From positions 12,491,341 through 12,555,340 of the forward strand of contig NW_026089624.1 of assembly GCF_024586455.1 (NCBI RefSeq): a DNA stretch of 64,000 bases. The letters run 5' to 3'. How positions within the stretch are numbered: position 1 is the stretch's first letter; every line of letters begins with the position of its first letter. Positions 22,744 to 33,652 of the stretch are shown here, one piece after another. The position numbers were made by a program, and so were the translations under genes. The DNA is from Bactrocera neohumeralis. Taxonomy: Eukaryota > Arthropoda > Insecta > Diptera > Tephritidae. Below the pieces are notes generated by a model. It made no database searches. It saw nothing but the letters and a program-made list of their open reading frames with translations, and was not told where the DNA came from.

Positions 22744-24425
22744 ATGTCGGAAGTAAAAAAGAAGAGACGGCAATACTGTGCGGAATACATTAAATTCGGA
22801 TTCATTGAAAATCCCACAAACCCATCCTCGTCTTTGTGTCTTCTATGTCTAAAAACATTTTCGAATGAAGCAATGAAGCCTTCAAGACTGCACGATCATT
22901 TGAATAAAATGCATCCAGATAAGAGAGACAAGAATGTAGCATATTTGCAAGACCTAGAGAAGAAGCATAATACTCAGCCAAGTGTAGCAAAACTATTTTC
23001 GGCGGCTGCTAAGCAAGATGACGACGGACTTCGAGCTTCGTACAATATCTCTTTGTTAATTGCTCAAAAAGGCAAACCACATAACATCACAGAAGAGTTA
23101 ACATTGCCAGCAATAAATGAAGTAATAACTATCGTGCTTCATAAACCGGCCGCAGATATTATCCGAAAAATTCCTTTGAGTAATAATTCTGTGCAAAGAC
23201 GAATTGATGAAATGGCTGAAAACATTGAAGAATCATTGTACGATCACCTGAGGTCAAGTTAATTTCCAATTCAGCTGGATGAGTCCACTTTACCAACTAA
23301 TGGAGCATTGTCTTACTTGAGTTTTATTAAAGATGAGAAAAAATGTGAAGAACTATTATTTGATAGAAATTTAGAGACCGATACAAAAGGCGAAACCATA
23401 TTCAATATGTTGGAAAAGTTTTGCGATGAGAAAGAAATTCCTTTGAAAAATATTATTTCAGTTGCTACGGATGGCGCTCCGGCTATGACAAGTTGCCATA
23501 AAGGCTTAGCCTACTCAAAAAATAAAATTCCAGATGTGCTTGGTGTACATTGCGTTATTCATAGACAACATTAAGTTGCTAGAAACTTAAGTGAAAAACT
23601 ATTTCAATCACTGCAATATGTCATCAAAGCAGTCAATAAAATCCACAACAGCTCTTTGAATGATAGATTATTTCATCAGCTTTGTGTTACTAATGACGAG
23701 GATTTCAATCGTTTGTTGTTTCATACTGAAGTGTTTGACTCTGTTATAGAGTTCTTGGAAACTGAAGATACAGAATTTCAAGACAAGCTCATAACATCAA
23801 AGAATGATAGAGCTTACATGACAGACCTGTATAAATTGTTCAACGACATGAATCTCCAACTGCAAGGCGATAAACTAAATTTAATTAAAACAAAAAACGT
23901 CGTTGCTGCTTTCGCAGCCAAACTGCTTCTACACAAAAAGAATCTGGGCAGACGTGAGTTGCACAATTTTCCGAATTTATCAGTATCATGCAGTAACGAC
24001 GAATTGTTTGCCTACTGCCAACATTTGGAAAACCTCCACATTGACTTCACCGAACGATACCAGGACATTTTGAACTTGGAAATACCAGACTGGGTGTTGG
24101 ATCCGTTTTCAAATGTCAACACAGCAATCTCACCTCAGCTAGAAGAAGAGCTTATAGAAATGACAACAAACGAGGAAATAAAAATCAAGTTCAAAAATGG
24201 TTACCAAGAATTTTGGCTACAAAAACCGATCTCGCAATTGTACCCTGGATTGTGTCATCGTCATATTTGTGTGAACGTGGATTTAGTGCTGTGACAACAC
24301 TGCTTACTAAAAATAGAAATCGTTTGCTTGTTACCGAACGTGGCGACTTGCAACTGTTCTTGAGTAAATTGGAACCTGATATTAACAAACTTATTAAACA
24401 GCATCAGATTCATCCTTCACATTAG
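22744..24425 (+). pseudogene. hAT transposase (ZBED5/SCAND3-like), inactivated
   Basis: The gene starts MSEVKKKRRQYC at 22,744. An N-terminal zinc-finger-like segment with CLLCLKTFSNEAMKP and HDHLNKMHPDK (BED-type spacing) is followed by the RNase H-like catalytic region (LDESTLPTN near 23,277; ISVATDGAPAMTSCHKG near 23,455). The C-terminal dimerisation block includes VPWIVSSSYLCERGFSAVTTL near 24,240. In-frame stops near 23,260 and 23,573 and a frameshift near 24,220 inactivate it. The first is followed at once by in-frame coding text, so these look like point mutations. An A/T-rich 3' tail with AATAAA near 24,463 follows. Confidence 0.85.
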
Positions 24426-24759
24426 TTTTTATATATGGATCGATTATTTTAGTTTTATTTTTAATAAAATATTCTCTGTTTTAATACTATAAGGTTGTGT
24501 TTCAATAATCATTCTTATTGGCAGGTGGAGCCCGTAAGAGTTAACTTGAGACCGAAGCGCCGTTGTATGTTACCTACTGCGCTTAGGTTTCAAGTTGCTG
24601 GTTATAGTAAAAGTTTCGTTTAGAATTCTCCGTTAATATCCAAATATAGGTCATTAATTTGAAGTTATAGTGGTTTTTAAATAGGTGAAAAAATGGGGTC
24701 GCTAAAAAAATATTTATTCTCAAAGAGGGCGGTAGACAAAATAAAATTGGGAACCACTG

Positions 24760-24827
24760 GTCTAGAGTTTAGTATAATTAATTGTACATGTTAGTTCTTA
24801 AACGGAATTCAATAAAGGAGCATAGCT
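24760..24827 (+). repeat. errantivirus 2, 5' LTR (right part)
   Basis: After the duplicated GTCTAGAG, the LTR continues with TATAATTAATTGTACATG and AATAAAGGAGCATAGCT, matching 32,320-32,386. It restores the LTR cut at 9,165. Confidence 0.85.
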
Positions 24828-25284
24828 AAGGACATCCTATGCAAAGCTGGAAACCACTAGTGTAAGCTTTTATAAAATATTTTTAATTATTATAAAGAAT
24901 ATTGATACTACAAATAATACGAAATTAAATTGTTCAACCCAAAAAGTGAGAGAATCACAAATTTTAAGATTATTCTAAAGAATATTGATACTACAAAGAA
25001 TACGGAATTGAATTGTTCAACCCAAAAAGAGAGAGAATAAAAAAAAGTCTTAAACTAAAAGAAAGGAAATTTAAATTAAAGGAATTTAATTATTTGATAT
25101 AAAAAGAGAGGAAAGATATCCTAAATTAATGTGAGTTTTTTTAAAAAACAAAGAAAACAATTTTAATACTATTGAAAAAAGTGCTATTACAAAAAAAAGA
25201 GAAAGTTAATTACTTGGCGTAGAAATAAAACGAAAGATATAGAGTATTGAAAAGGAAAATAAGTTTAACTAATTGTCAAAAAGG
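24828..25284 (+). other. errantivirus 2 leader with direct repeats
   Basis: This is AT-rich, non-coding leader after the 5' LTR. AAAGAATATTGATACTACAA recurs 83 bp apart (24,894 and 24,977), each time followed by TTGTTCAACCCAAAAAG. No primer-binding site was recognised. Confidence 0.6.
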
Positions 25285-27748
25285 ATGGGGTCATATATAG
25301 AAGTTCACGCAAGTGAGGAAAGTTCTCTGATCGCCATTCACTTGGGAGTGGCCAGAAACGATTCTTTTACATATGACTCAAGCAGCTCACTACTTCCGGT
25401 CTTTGACCAAGTATCCTCTGGGTAGCCTAAGAACATCCGTTTGAAGGCGAGCTAAAGTGAGAAGGCGAAACATCCCCTCCGCAGGGTTGTGTGCTGGGTT
25501 TGGGACCCGCCACGTAAAAAATCCTACCAATGAAAATTAGCAAACAGCCTCGGATGAGAGACCCTCCTTTTGACGACGACCATGGCAAACGAAATAAGGA
25601 CTACGAATTAAGGGCATGCACCTGGAATGTCCGGTCCCTTAATTGGGAAACTGCCGCTGCCCAGCTGGTTGATGTCCTCGTAAAAATAAAGGCTGACATC
25701 ACCGCCGTCCAAGAAATGCGATGGACGGGACAAGGACAGAGATGAGTAGGTCCTTGTGACATTTACTCAGTGGCCATATAAAGGAGCGCAAGTTTGGTGT
25801 AGGACTCGTCGTGGGAGAGAGACTCCGTCGCCGAGTACTATCATTCATTCCGGTGAATGAACGTCTAGCCACAATCCGCATCAAAGCGAGGTTCTTCAAC
25901 ATATCGCTGATTTGCGCCCACGCCCCGACGGAAGAGAAGGACGATGTGACCAAAGATGCCTTTTATGAGTGCTTGGAGCGCACTTATGAAGGCAGCCCCC
26001 GCCACGATGTCAAAATCGTGCTTGGCGACTTTAACGCCAGGGTGGGCAAAGCAGGTGTCTTTGGCAATACGGTCGGTAAATTCGGCCTCCACGACGAAAC
26101 ATCCCCAATGGGTTGAGGCTGATCGACTTCGCCGGGGCCCGAAATATGGTTATCTGTAGTACTAGATTCCAGCATAAGAAGATACATCAAGCTACCTGGC
26201 TGTCTCCGGATTGAAAAACGGCCAACCAGATCGATCATGTTGTGATAGACGGAAGACACGTTTCCAGTGTTTTAGATGTGCGTGCGCTCCGAGGTCCTAA
26301 CATCGACTCGGACCACTATCCTGTTGCAGCTAAGATTCGCACCCGCCTCTGTGCAGCAAAAAACGCACGCCAACAAACACAAGGAAGGTTCGACGTCGAG
26401 AAGCTGCAATCACAACAGACAGCCGAACGATTTTCTACTCGGCTTGCACTCCTGCTCTCCGGGAGCACTCGTCAACAACTCGGTATAAGGGAACTGTGGG
26501 ACGGCATTTCAAACTCTTTATGTACAGCTGCAACCGAAACTATTGCTTTTCGGAAAGTGCAAATAACAGCTGGTACGACGAGGAGTGCCGTGTCGCAGCG
26601 GAGAGAAAACAGGCTACCTACCTCGCAACGTTACAATCGACCACTACACGTGCGGGATGGGATAGATACCGAGAGTTGAAGAGGGAACCGAAATGCGTGA
26701 GCACGAAGAGCTTGATAAGCTGGCCGACAGGGGTAATGCTCGAAAATTCTACGAAAAAATGCGGCGGCTTACAGAAGGTTTCAAGACCGGAGCATACTCT
26801 TGTAGAACTCCCAAAGGTGATCTAGTCACTGATGCCCAGAGCATAGTTAAATTATGGAGGGAACACTTCTCCAGCCTGCTGAATGGCAGTGAACGCACAA
26901 CACCAGGAGAAGGAGAACCCGATTCCCCAATCGATGACGATGGAGCAGACGTTCCATTACCCGACCATGAAGAAGTTCAAATAGCAATTGCCCGCCTGAA
27001 GAACAACAAAGCGGCAGGGGCCGACGGATTGCCGGCCGAGCGATTTAAACACGGCGGCGAAGAACTGATAGGGAGCATGCATCAGCTTCTTTGTAAAATA
27101 TGGTCGGACGAAAGCATGCCCAACGATTGAAACTTAAGTGTGCTATGCCCAATCCATAAAAAAGGAGACCCCACAATCTGCGCCAACTACCGTGGGATTA
27201 GCCTCCTCAACATCGCATATAAGGTCAATCGAGCGTATTGTGTGAAAGATTAAAGCCCACCGTCAACAAACTGATTGGACCTTATCAGTGTGGCTTCAGA
27301 CCTGGAAAATCAACAACCGACCAGATATTCACCATTCGCCAAATCTTGGAAAAGACCCGTGAAAGGAGAATCGACAAACACCACCTCTTCGTCGATTTCA
27401 ATGCTGCTTTCGACAGCACGAAAAGGAGCTGCCTTTATGCCGCGATGTCTGAATTTGGTATCCCCGCAAAACTAATACGACTGTGTAAGCTGACGTTGAG
27501 CAACACCAAAAGCTCCGTCAGAATCAGGAACGACCTCTCCGAGCCGTTCGATACCAAACGAGGTTTCTGACAAGGCGATTCCCTATCGTGCGACTTTTTC
27601 AACCTGCTTCTGGAGAAGATAGTTCGAGCCGCAGAACTAAATAGAGAAGGTACCATCTTCTATAAGAGTGTACAGCTGCTGGCGTATGCCGATGATATTG
27701 ATATCATCGACGTTAACACCCGCGCCGTTAGTTCTACTTTCTCCAGAC
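25285..27748 (+). mobile_element. RTE copy with intact 5' leader, cut by an assembly gap
   Basis: It begins GGATGGGGTCATATATAG at about 25,283-25,300, with a leader of about 240 bases before the coding start (MKISKQPRMRDPPFDDDHG at 25,530). Endonuclease (25,530-26,700) and RT (26,693-27,740) follow. Motifs include VQEMRWTGQ, GDFNARVGKAG, SDHYPV, QCGFRPGKSTTDQIF and LAYADDIDII. It inserted in the leader of errantivirus 2. The sequence stops at the N gap just after the YADD motif, so its 3' end cannot be seen. Confidence 0.85.
25530..27748 (+). pseudogene. RTE endonuclease-RT ORF (multiple breaks)
   Basis: It is the same domain order as the copy at 245-3,177. Stops or frameshifts occur at about 25,745, 26,115, 26,690, 27,128 and 27,570. 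The EN motifs TWNVRSLNWE and GDFNARVG and the RT motifs are otherwise well kept, so this copy is not very old. It cannot make an intact protein. Confidence 0.8.
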
Positions 27749-27848
27749 NNNNNNNNNNNNNNNNNNNNNNNNNNNNNNNNNNNNNNNNNNNNNNNNNNNN
27801 NNNNNNNNNNNNNNNNNNNNNNNNNNNNNNNNNNNNNNNNNNNNNNNN
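27749..27848. other. 100-N assembly gap
   Basis: Exactly 100 N bases, a common placeholder for a gap of unknown size. RTE sequence enters from the left and different TE sequence leaves on the right, so adjacency across it is unproven. Confidence 0.98.
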
Positions 27849-28460
27849 TCCGTTCTCTGCACACCGGAATAAATGTGAGTATATTACAACTCCATCATCA
27901 AATACTTCTGTTCTCAGAATGTATTCTGCGCCTCGGCTACTCCACCAGCAGTACGCCAAAATACAGATAGCAACATATTCGTGGAAAACTAGGCAAAATA
28001 TTCGCCTAGGGGGCCCAGGATGTTTAAATGAGTTAAGCATCCCCCCACTCTCCCTGGGAAAAACTGGCGCACCCTAGCAAGACAGCATAATACACCACAA
28101 CCGATGGCGCCATCCACTTACATCACCACACTACACCAACACAACTCACCACACCTGTACCCTCTCAACAGAAAGAATGGACAACAGGACAGGAGGCACA
28201 ATTCGTTTTTAAACCTTTCGAGCAACACATTCGCTTCGACACTGCGCCGCGTTACGCTAATCTCCTCCAGTTACAAGAAGTCAACCACGATCCGTGTCCA
28301 CTCGATCACAAGCAGTGATAAATCGTCCCCGGAATTGGAGTGTCGCCGCCTCGCCCGTCGATATCGTTTCTAATGAGTTTATACATATATATGTATAATA
28401 AAATCAATAAATTTAAATAAACTTGTTAAAAATCCCAACGTGTACAAAATTAAACAGACA
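27849..28460 (+). repeat. candidate 3' end and LTR of an unassigned LTR retrotransposon
   Basis: Next to the gap, a purine-rich TAGGGGGCCCAGGA precedes TGTTTAAATGAGTTAAGC (28,021). The block ends AAATTAAACAGACA (28,460), giving TG...CA termini. It contains AATAAA motifs near 28,397. This fits a polypurine tract plus a 440-bp LTR. No second LTR or flanking duplication is visible, so it remains a candidate. Confidence 0.4.
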
Positions 28461-29208
28461 TTTTTATTTCATTTAACTAAGTGGTGAGTGCTCCCCAATG
28501 TATCGAATATACATTTAAATACGGACTATGACAAATTCATAAAGGGACAAAGCCCTTGACCCATTTATTAGAGGACTAAATGGTGATTTACCTCGTCTTC
28601 TCAGCATGAGAGAACCGACAACCTTGCCCTAAGCACTACATTTATGTCAAAAACTTGACAACATGACGTATAGAATTTATCATGCGAATAATACGCACAA
28701 AGCCAATATTCAACCACCACCACGACCTCCCCGAAATAATAATTTTAATAACTTTAATAACAATAGAGCTTTTTACCCCGAATTAACTTATTACCACTCC
28801 CTTAGACGAAATTTCGACCAACAAACATTCGGTCGCGAAACAAACCGATATCTCCGACTTATGCCGAGGTTCAACAATTACCCGAACAACCCCCATATTA
28901 CTAGAGAAAATACTTCTTTTAATAACAGACCGAACCTACCACCTAAACCACCGACCCCAATGGAAGTAGACCAGTCCATACGGTCAAGACAAATTAATTA
29001 TCAAAATAGGCCCAATATATTCCAGGACAATCGACCACCGAAACGTCCTATTTCCGCACAACTGACTCACCTTCCAAGCAAAATACAAAGAAATTTTTTT
29101 ACTAACGCATTCGAATTAGACCCGAACGGGATATACGATGACCATTCCCATAGCAATTATGATAATGCAGGTAAAAATGAGCCTGATACTATTAATTTTT
29201 TAGATTAG
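28461..29208 (+). pseudogene. errantivirus 2 gag, C-terminal part
   Basis: A capsid-end-like stretch (FIRGLNGDLPRLLSMREP, in a broken frame near 28,565-28,620) leads into a 181-residue open frame at 28,663-29,208. That frame is rich in Pro, Asn and Arg and includes PTPMEVDQSI, a motif near the end of errantivirus gags. The N-terminal part is absent, probably lost where the gap and the LTR-like block now lie. Confidence 0.7.
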
Positions 29209-29214
29209 CGCCGT

Positions 29215-30375
29215 CTTCGCTGCCTTATTACGAATTTAGAACAAGGCGCGGAGACACAATAGATTTTCTTATTGATACCGGATCCAATAAGAATTACATC
29301 CAATCCACTAGAATTAGGAATCCAATTCTGAACGAAAAGCCCTTTACAGTAAAATCAGTTACGATCCCCGATAAATATCCTATACCAGAAATTAACGAAG
29401 TCCTTGCAAATCTGGGAAACAATAAACTATTTACTGTTATTGACTTAAAAAGAGGGTTCCATCAGATTACACTTCGCGGGGCAGACATTGAAAAAACCGC
29501 ATTTTCCGTATTCAACGGAAAATATGAATTCCTCCGCTTACCCTTCGGTTTAAAAAATGCTCCAGCCACATTCCAAAGAGCACTAGACGATATCCTACGA
29601 CAACATATACTTTGGAGTAAGATGCTACGTTTACATTGACGATGTAATTATATTTGGCAAAATGAAGAAGAGCATTTTAAAAATAAAGAGTTAGTATTCC
29701 AAACCTTAGAAAATGCAAATATGAAAATCCAATTAGACAAATGTACATTTGCTAAAGAGGAAGCAGAATTTTTAGGATATGTAATCAGTTCAAATGGTAT
29801 AAAAACCAACCCCGAAAAAGTAGAAGCGGTAGCTAAATTTCCAGTTCCACAAACTCTCAAAGAATTAAGATCCTTCCTAGGTATGTCAGGTTATTACCGA
29901 CGATTTATCCAGGATTACGCAAAAGTAGCTAAACTATTAACAGGACTACTAAGAGGAGAAGCCGGTCATGCCTCCAAACGGAACTCAAAAAACATAGAAA
30001 TAGAATTAGACAACGAGGTCTTAGAAGCATTTAATAAAATAAAAAATACTTTAGTATCCAAGAATATAGTTTTAGCGCACCCAAATTTCGATAAAGATTT
30101 TAAACTAACGACCGACGCCTCAGATTTCGTATTAGGTGCCGTGCTATCGCAAGACGGTAGACCAATTACTTTCATATCGAGAACTTTAAGCAAAGCCGAA
30201 GAGCATTATGCTGCCAAAGAGAAAGAAATGCTTGGTATAATATGGTCACTTAATTCACTTAGAAATTACTTTTACGGTTCAAAAAAAGTTAAAATTATCA
30301 CCGATCATCAACCTCTTACCTATGCCTTAAGCCATAAGAATACTAATAGTAAAATGAAGATATGGCCATTTTAGA
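29215..30375 (+). pseudogene. errantivirus 2 pol: protease remnant, RT, RNase H
   Basis: A retropepsin start (FLIDTGSNKNYIQS) is fused near 29,360 to the RT fragment beginning PDKYPIPEINEVLANLG, so the protease end and first RT blocks are deleted. RT motifs FTVIDLKRGFHQITL and LPFGLKNAPATFQRA follow. The YxDD region near 29,640 is frameshifted. RT thumb and RNase H lie at 29,721-30,374 (FKLTTDASDFVLGAVLSQDG, ITDHQPLTYALS). A frameshift near 30,365 follows. Confidence 0.8.
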
Positions 30376-31017
30376 AGAATATAACTACGAACTAACTTAT
30401 AAACCTGGTAAAACAAATGTAGTTGCAGACGCTCTTTCGAGGATACCAATACAAATAAATTCACTCACACCTACGGTTCATAGAGATGAAAGCTCAAGTC
30501 ATAATTTAATCTCTTGTACAGAAGCTAACGGACAAGTGGAAAGGTTCCACTCTACATTAATCGAAATAATGCGTTGCATAAAAGAAAACGGTGGACACAG
30601 AAATTTTGAAGAACTTTTAGAAAGAGTATAATCATTCAGTTCATTCCACAACACTTAAAAGACCAGTAGACCTATTTTTTCATAGAAATGTTACATTTAC
30701 CCCTGAGGACATAGAAAGAACACGACAAAGCAACTTAGAAAAATTAGCCGAGAAACAAAGAAAGGATATCGAATACCATAATAAAAGTAAGAAGGAAATA
30801 AAATCACATCTACCAGGACAAATAATATTTGTTTAAAAAAAATAGGAGATTAGGAACTAAGTTAAATAAGCCCTACAGTAAGGAAATAGTTAATGAAGAT
30901 AGAAATAGTACCGTGTTAGCTGAAAAAGGACAAATAATAGGACATTTTTATTCAGAATATTACTCCCGCTTTGCCTGGCGGAAGTACAGATCCTCGACTA
31001 CTCAAACTCACAATTAA
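30362..31017 (+). pseudogene. errantivirus 2 RNase H end and integrase C-terminus (core deleted)
   Basis: The frame YKPGKTNVVADALSRIPIQ (end of RNase H) passes within about 50 codons into NGQVERFHSTLIEI, the last part of the integrase core. The His2Cys2 finger and most of the catalytic core are missing. The C-terminal basic region continues to about 31,010 in shifted frames. Confidence 0.75.
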
Positions 31018-31049
31018 TAACAATAGAAAAGGGAACGGCTAGACTACAA

Positions 31050-32133
31050 CAGGAACATTTAGGATAATACATGAAATTGACATAGAAAAATATACGGACA
31101 CACTTGACCACATAGAAGCGACTATCAAAACTGAAACTATCCGCAAAGACCCTAATTACCCCTTTATATTCCACTTGATAACACAGATAAGAGCCCAACT
31201 TAACAATCTCAAAGTAGAACAAAAAATAAAAAGATCAATAAATTTCCTGGGTAACGCATGTAAATGGATTGCAGGATGTCCAGACCATGAAGACTACGAA
31301 ATAACTTCAAATAAAATAAATAATGTCTTACAAAATAACAATAATCAGGTATTAATTAACAAACTTATAAAAGACAAAATTAGCGAGATAACAAATATTA
31401 CAAATAATATAATTAAAACCATGCAAAATGAAAAAAGTTTAGAAATTGAAGCATTTTTACAGCTAAAATATAAATAAGAAATAACTAAGGAAGAAATTTT
31501 AAATATTGCATACGCAATACATTAGGCAAAAGCCAACATAATAAATTCTTTTATTTTATCAAATGAAGAAATAAATATTGTGAAAGAAGTAATAGACAAT
31601 GACAATATTCCATATGTAAATTTAGACGAAGCACTCGAATTTTCCGAAGTAAAAATTGCAACTAATGGCAAAATTATAATTTACATTGTTAGCCTCCCAA
31701 CCGCACAGAAATTTCAATAAACAACGAATGCTCATTTCTAAACGGCACCTTCATCATTTTGTATACCAACGTAACCACTGTAATCAACGGGAAAAAGTTC
31801 TATAACGAAGAAAGAACAGCAAGTAAACCACTACCAGCCATCCCACAACCGTCATCCGCACCACTCAATATAGAAGAATTCCTCTCGCTGGAGACGCTGA
31901 AACAGCTTAACTTCAACAATACAAAAGAAGTAAGTCTGTTAGAAGCAGCAAACAGAGTCAAATACGGAACCAGCATCACTCTAATCGTCATTTTAATAAC
32001 CATCGCCTTAATTTTCGGGAAGAATCTTCTGATGAAACAAAAAGAAGATGAACCGAATATACTGTCACAACCGGCAATAGAAGGACTCAACCAAATTTTC
32101 AATACACCTAAAGATTCAAACGAGGACGTTTGA
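31050..32133 (+). pseudogene. errantivirus 2 env (broken)
   Basis: The fragment at 31,175-31,477 has RSINFLGNACKWIAGCPD, matching the cleavage and fusion-peptide region of gypsy-type envelopes. A stop near 31,478 and further breaks follow. The C-terminal fragment at 31,759-32,133 has a hydrophobic anchor (TSITLIVILITIALIFGKNL) and ends just before the polypurine tract. It is a decayed envelope gene and not a functional one. Confidence 0.75.
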
Positions 32134-32149
32134 ATTTCAAGGGGGGACT

Positions 32150-32386
32150 AGTTAGCACCCCATACATTCAAAAAGTATCATATGATGCATTAATATCATA
32201 TGATACAAAGTAATATAATATGACACCACTAAATCGCTGAGAGTGCAACACGTGTAGTGGCAACCTGTGGGAAGCGCAGCGTCAGCAAACTCCGTACCCG
32301 TTGCAGCGGCAAACATAGGTTTAGAGTTAATTATAATTAATTGTACATTTTAGTTCTTAAGCGGAATTCAATAAAGGAGCTTAGCT
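32150..32386 (+). repeat. errantivirus 2, 3' LTR
   Basis: About 237 bp, preceded by the purine tract AAGGGGGGACT. It lacks both the MITE and the hAT present in the 5' LTR and so shows the empty sites. The right edge is set by loss of similarity to 24,827. Flanking bases do not match those left of 8,784. Confidence 0.8.
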
Positions 32387-32399
32387 CCCGGAAAACATT

Positions 32400-33650
32400 T
32401 TTTTTTATTAAAACTAACTAAACGTTCTTTAACTTACATACCTCCGGAAAGTCCAAAAATATAAAATTTTCATATCACTCCAGAAGAGGAATATATTCTC
32501 CACCGATTTTCATCATTTCCTCGAGCACTAAGGGTAGTCGCTAATATGCATAAATTCATTCATAAACTTAAACAAAAAGTGAAAAGATTATCAAATGATC
32601 CTTACGTACACCTAACATATTCCTACTTGCAACATGCCAAGGTCAGTCTAATCTTATATATGTAATACAAACTCGCTATATTAGCAAAGAGAAATCAAAG
32701 TTGCTTGAAAAACGACCTCTCGGAAAGGGAAGCTGACTTCTCATCTTAAACCCATTCCTGGACGATAAAGGATTAATATGGCAAATGGAAGACTAGCAAA
32801 CTCCAGCCTTAGTTACAAGAACGGCATCCTATCATTATTTCAGAGAAATTTCATTTTACCTATTTAACAAATGGACCGACAAGAATTTTATACCGCAACT
32901 AAAGCCGCAAATTAAAAGAACCATTTTCATGTGTAAACAGTATACTTTGTACAAACACAAGATGCGTACGCAGATCATGGCAGCCTTACCACCTGAACGC
33001 TGCAACTATGCTCTACCCTTTACCATCACTGGGGTTGATTTTGCGGACCTTTCCAGAAAAAGGTCTCGATGTTAAGGTCTTCCTCATTTAGAAAAGTGTA
33101 TGTATATGTCTTTGTATGTTTCACGACAAAGGCAGTGCACCTCGAGCTATATTCGGATCTGACTGCTGCGGCTTTTCTTGCAGCATTTGCACGCTTTGTC
33201 GGACGACGCAGATTTCCTTTAAAAATTATAAGCGATAATGGAAAAAACTTTGTCGGAGCTCAAAGAGCCCCGGAAAAGGAGTTTTTACAACTCATGAAAG
33301 AAGTCGGCTGAAATTATCAAAAAATATGCACCTCAAGGGATCGATTGGCAATTCATACCCCCATGTTCTCCATACATGGGCGGACTCTGGGAATCAGCAG
33401 TAAAGAGCTTTAGGTCCCATCTAAAGAAAACGGCCGGTAACCATAAGTTCAATTATGAGGAGTTTACTACTCGCTCGTGTCGAAGCCGTACTAAACTCTA
33501 GACCTATCTCACTACTCTCGCAAGATCCCTCCGACTTCACAGCCCCTGCCGATTCAGCCGCCAATGGAAGGAAGACTATATAAGGAATCTCCACAAGAGA
33601 TACCGGTGGAAAACTCAAGAAAATGCACCAAAGCTTGGAAACTGTGTCCT
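32400..33650 (+). pseudogene. BEL/Pao integrase (broken)
   Basis: The plus strand carries the integrase finger region (CKQYTLYKHK near 32,935), MAALPPERCNYALPF and GVDFADLS (first catalytic Asp), FTTKAVHLELYSDLTAAAF, then SDNGKNFVGAQ (second Asp) and a GGLWESAV motif (catalytic Glu) near 33,375. Frame changes occur near 33,065 and 33,310. It is interrupted at 33,651 by a mariner-type element and continues at 34,828-35,000. It could belong with the gag-protease piece at 3,437-5,110. Confidence 0.75.
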
Positions 33651-33652
33651 TA

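Larger units (their letters stand above)
9166..24759 (+). mobile_element. hAT transposon (Buster/ZBED5-like) hosting nested insertions
   Basis: The ends are CAGTCTTTCCCAAAG and, as reverse complement, CAGTGGTTCCCAATTTT. The 8-bp duplication GTCTAGAG is at 9,158-9,165 and 24,760-24,767, and the homologous site in the 3' LTR reads GTTTAGAG without an insert. Excluding the nested Loa (9,758-22,374), the element is about 3 kb: a 5' non-coding region with subterminal repeats, a transposase gene at 22,744-24,425, and a 3' tail. The duplication fits nnnTAnnn and the transposase resembles ZBED5/FAM200-type hATs, hence the Buster assignment. Confidence 0.88.

Noticed and set aside
22744..23262. 224-residue ZBED-like frame as a domesticated transposase gene
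   Set aside because: It is followed at once by stop codons and then more transposase coding text, and the element keeps its inverted ends and target duplication.
25285..25530. RTE leader as an HDV-like ribozyme
   Set aside because: Only the first stem can be paired convincingly; the catalytic core and nested helices could not be placed, so I report only the stem.
28104..28373. 89-residue frame as a gene
   Set aside because: It lies within a likely LTR (TG...CA ends, AATAAA), has no recognisable domain and shows no coding bias I could defend.
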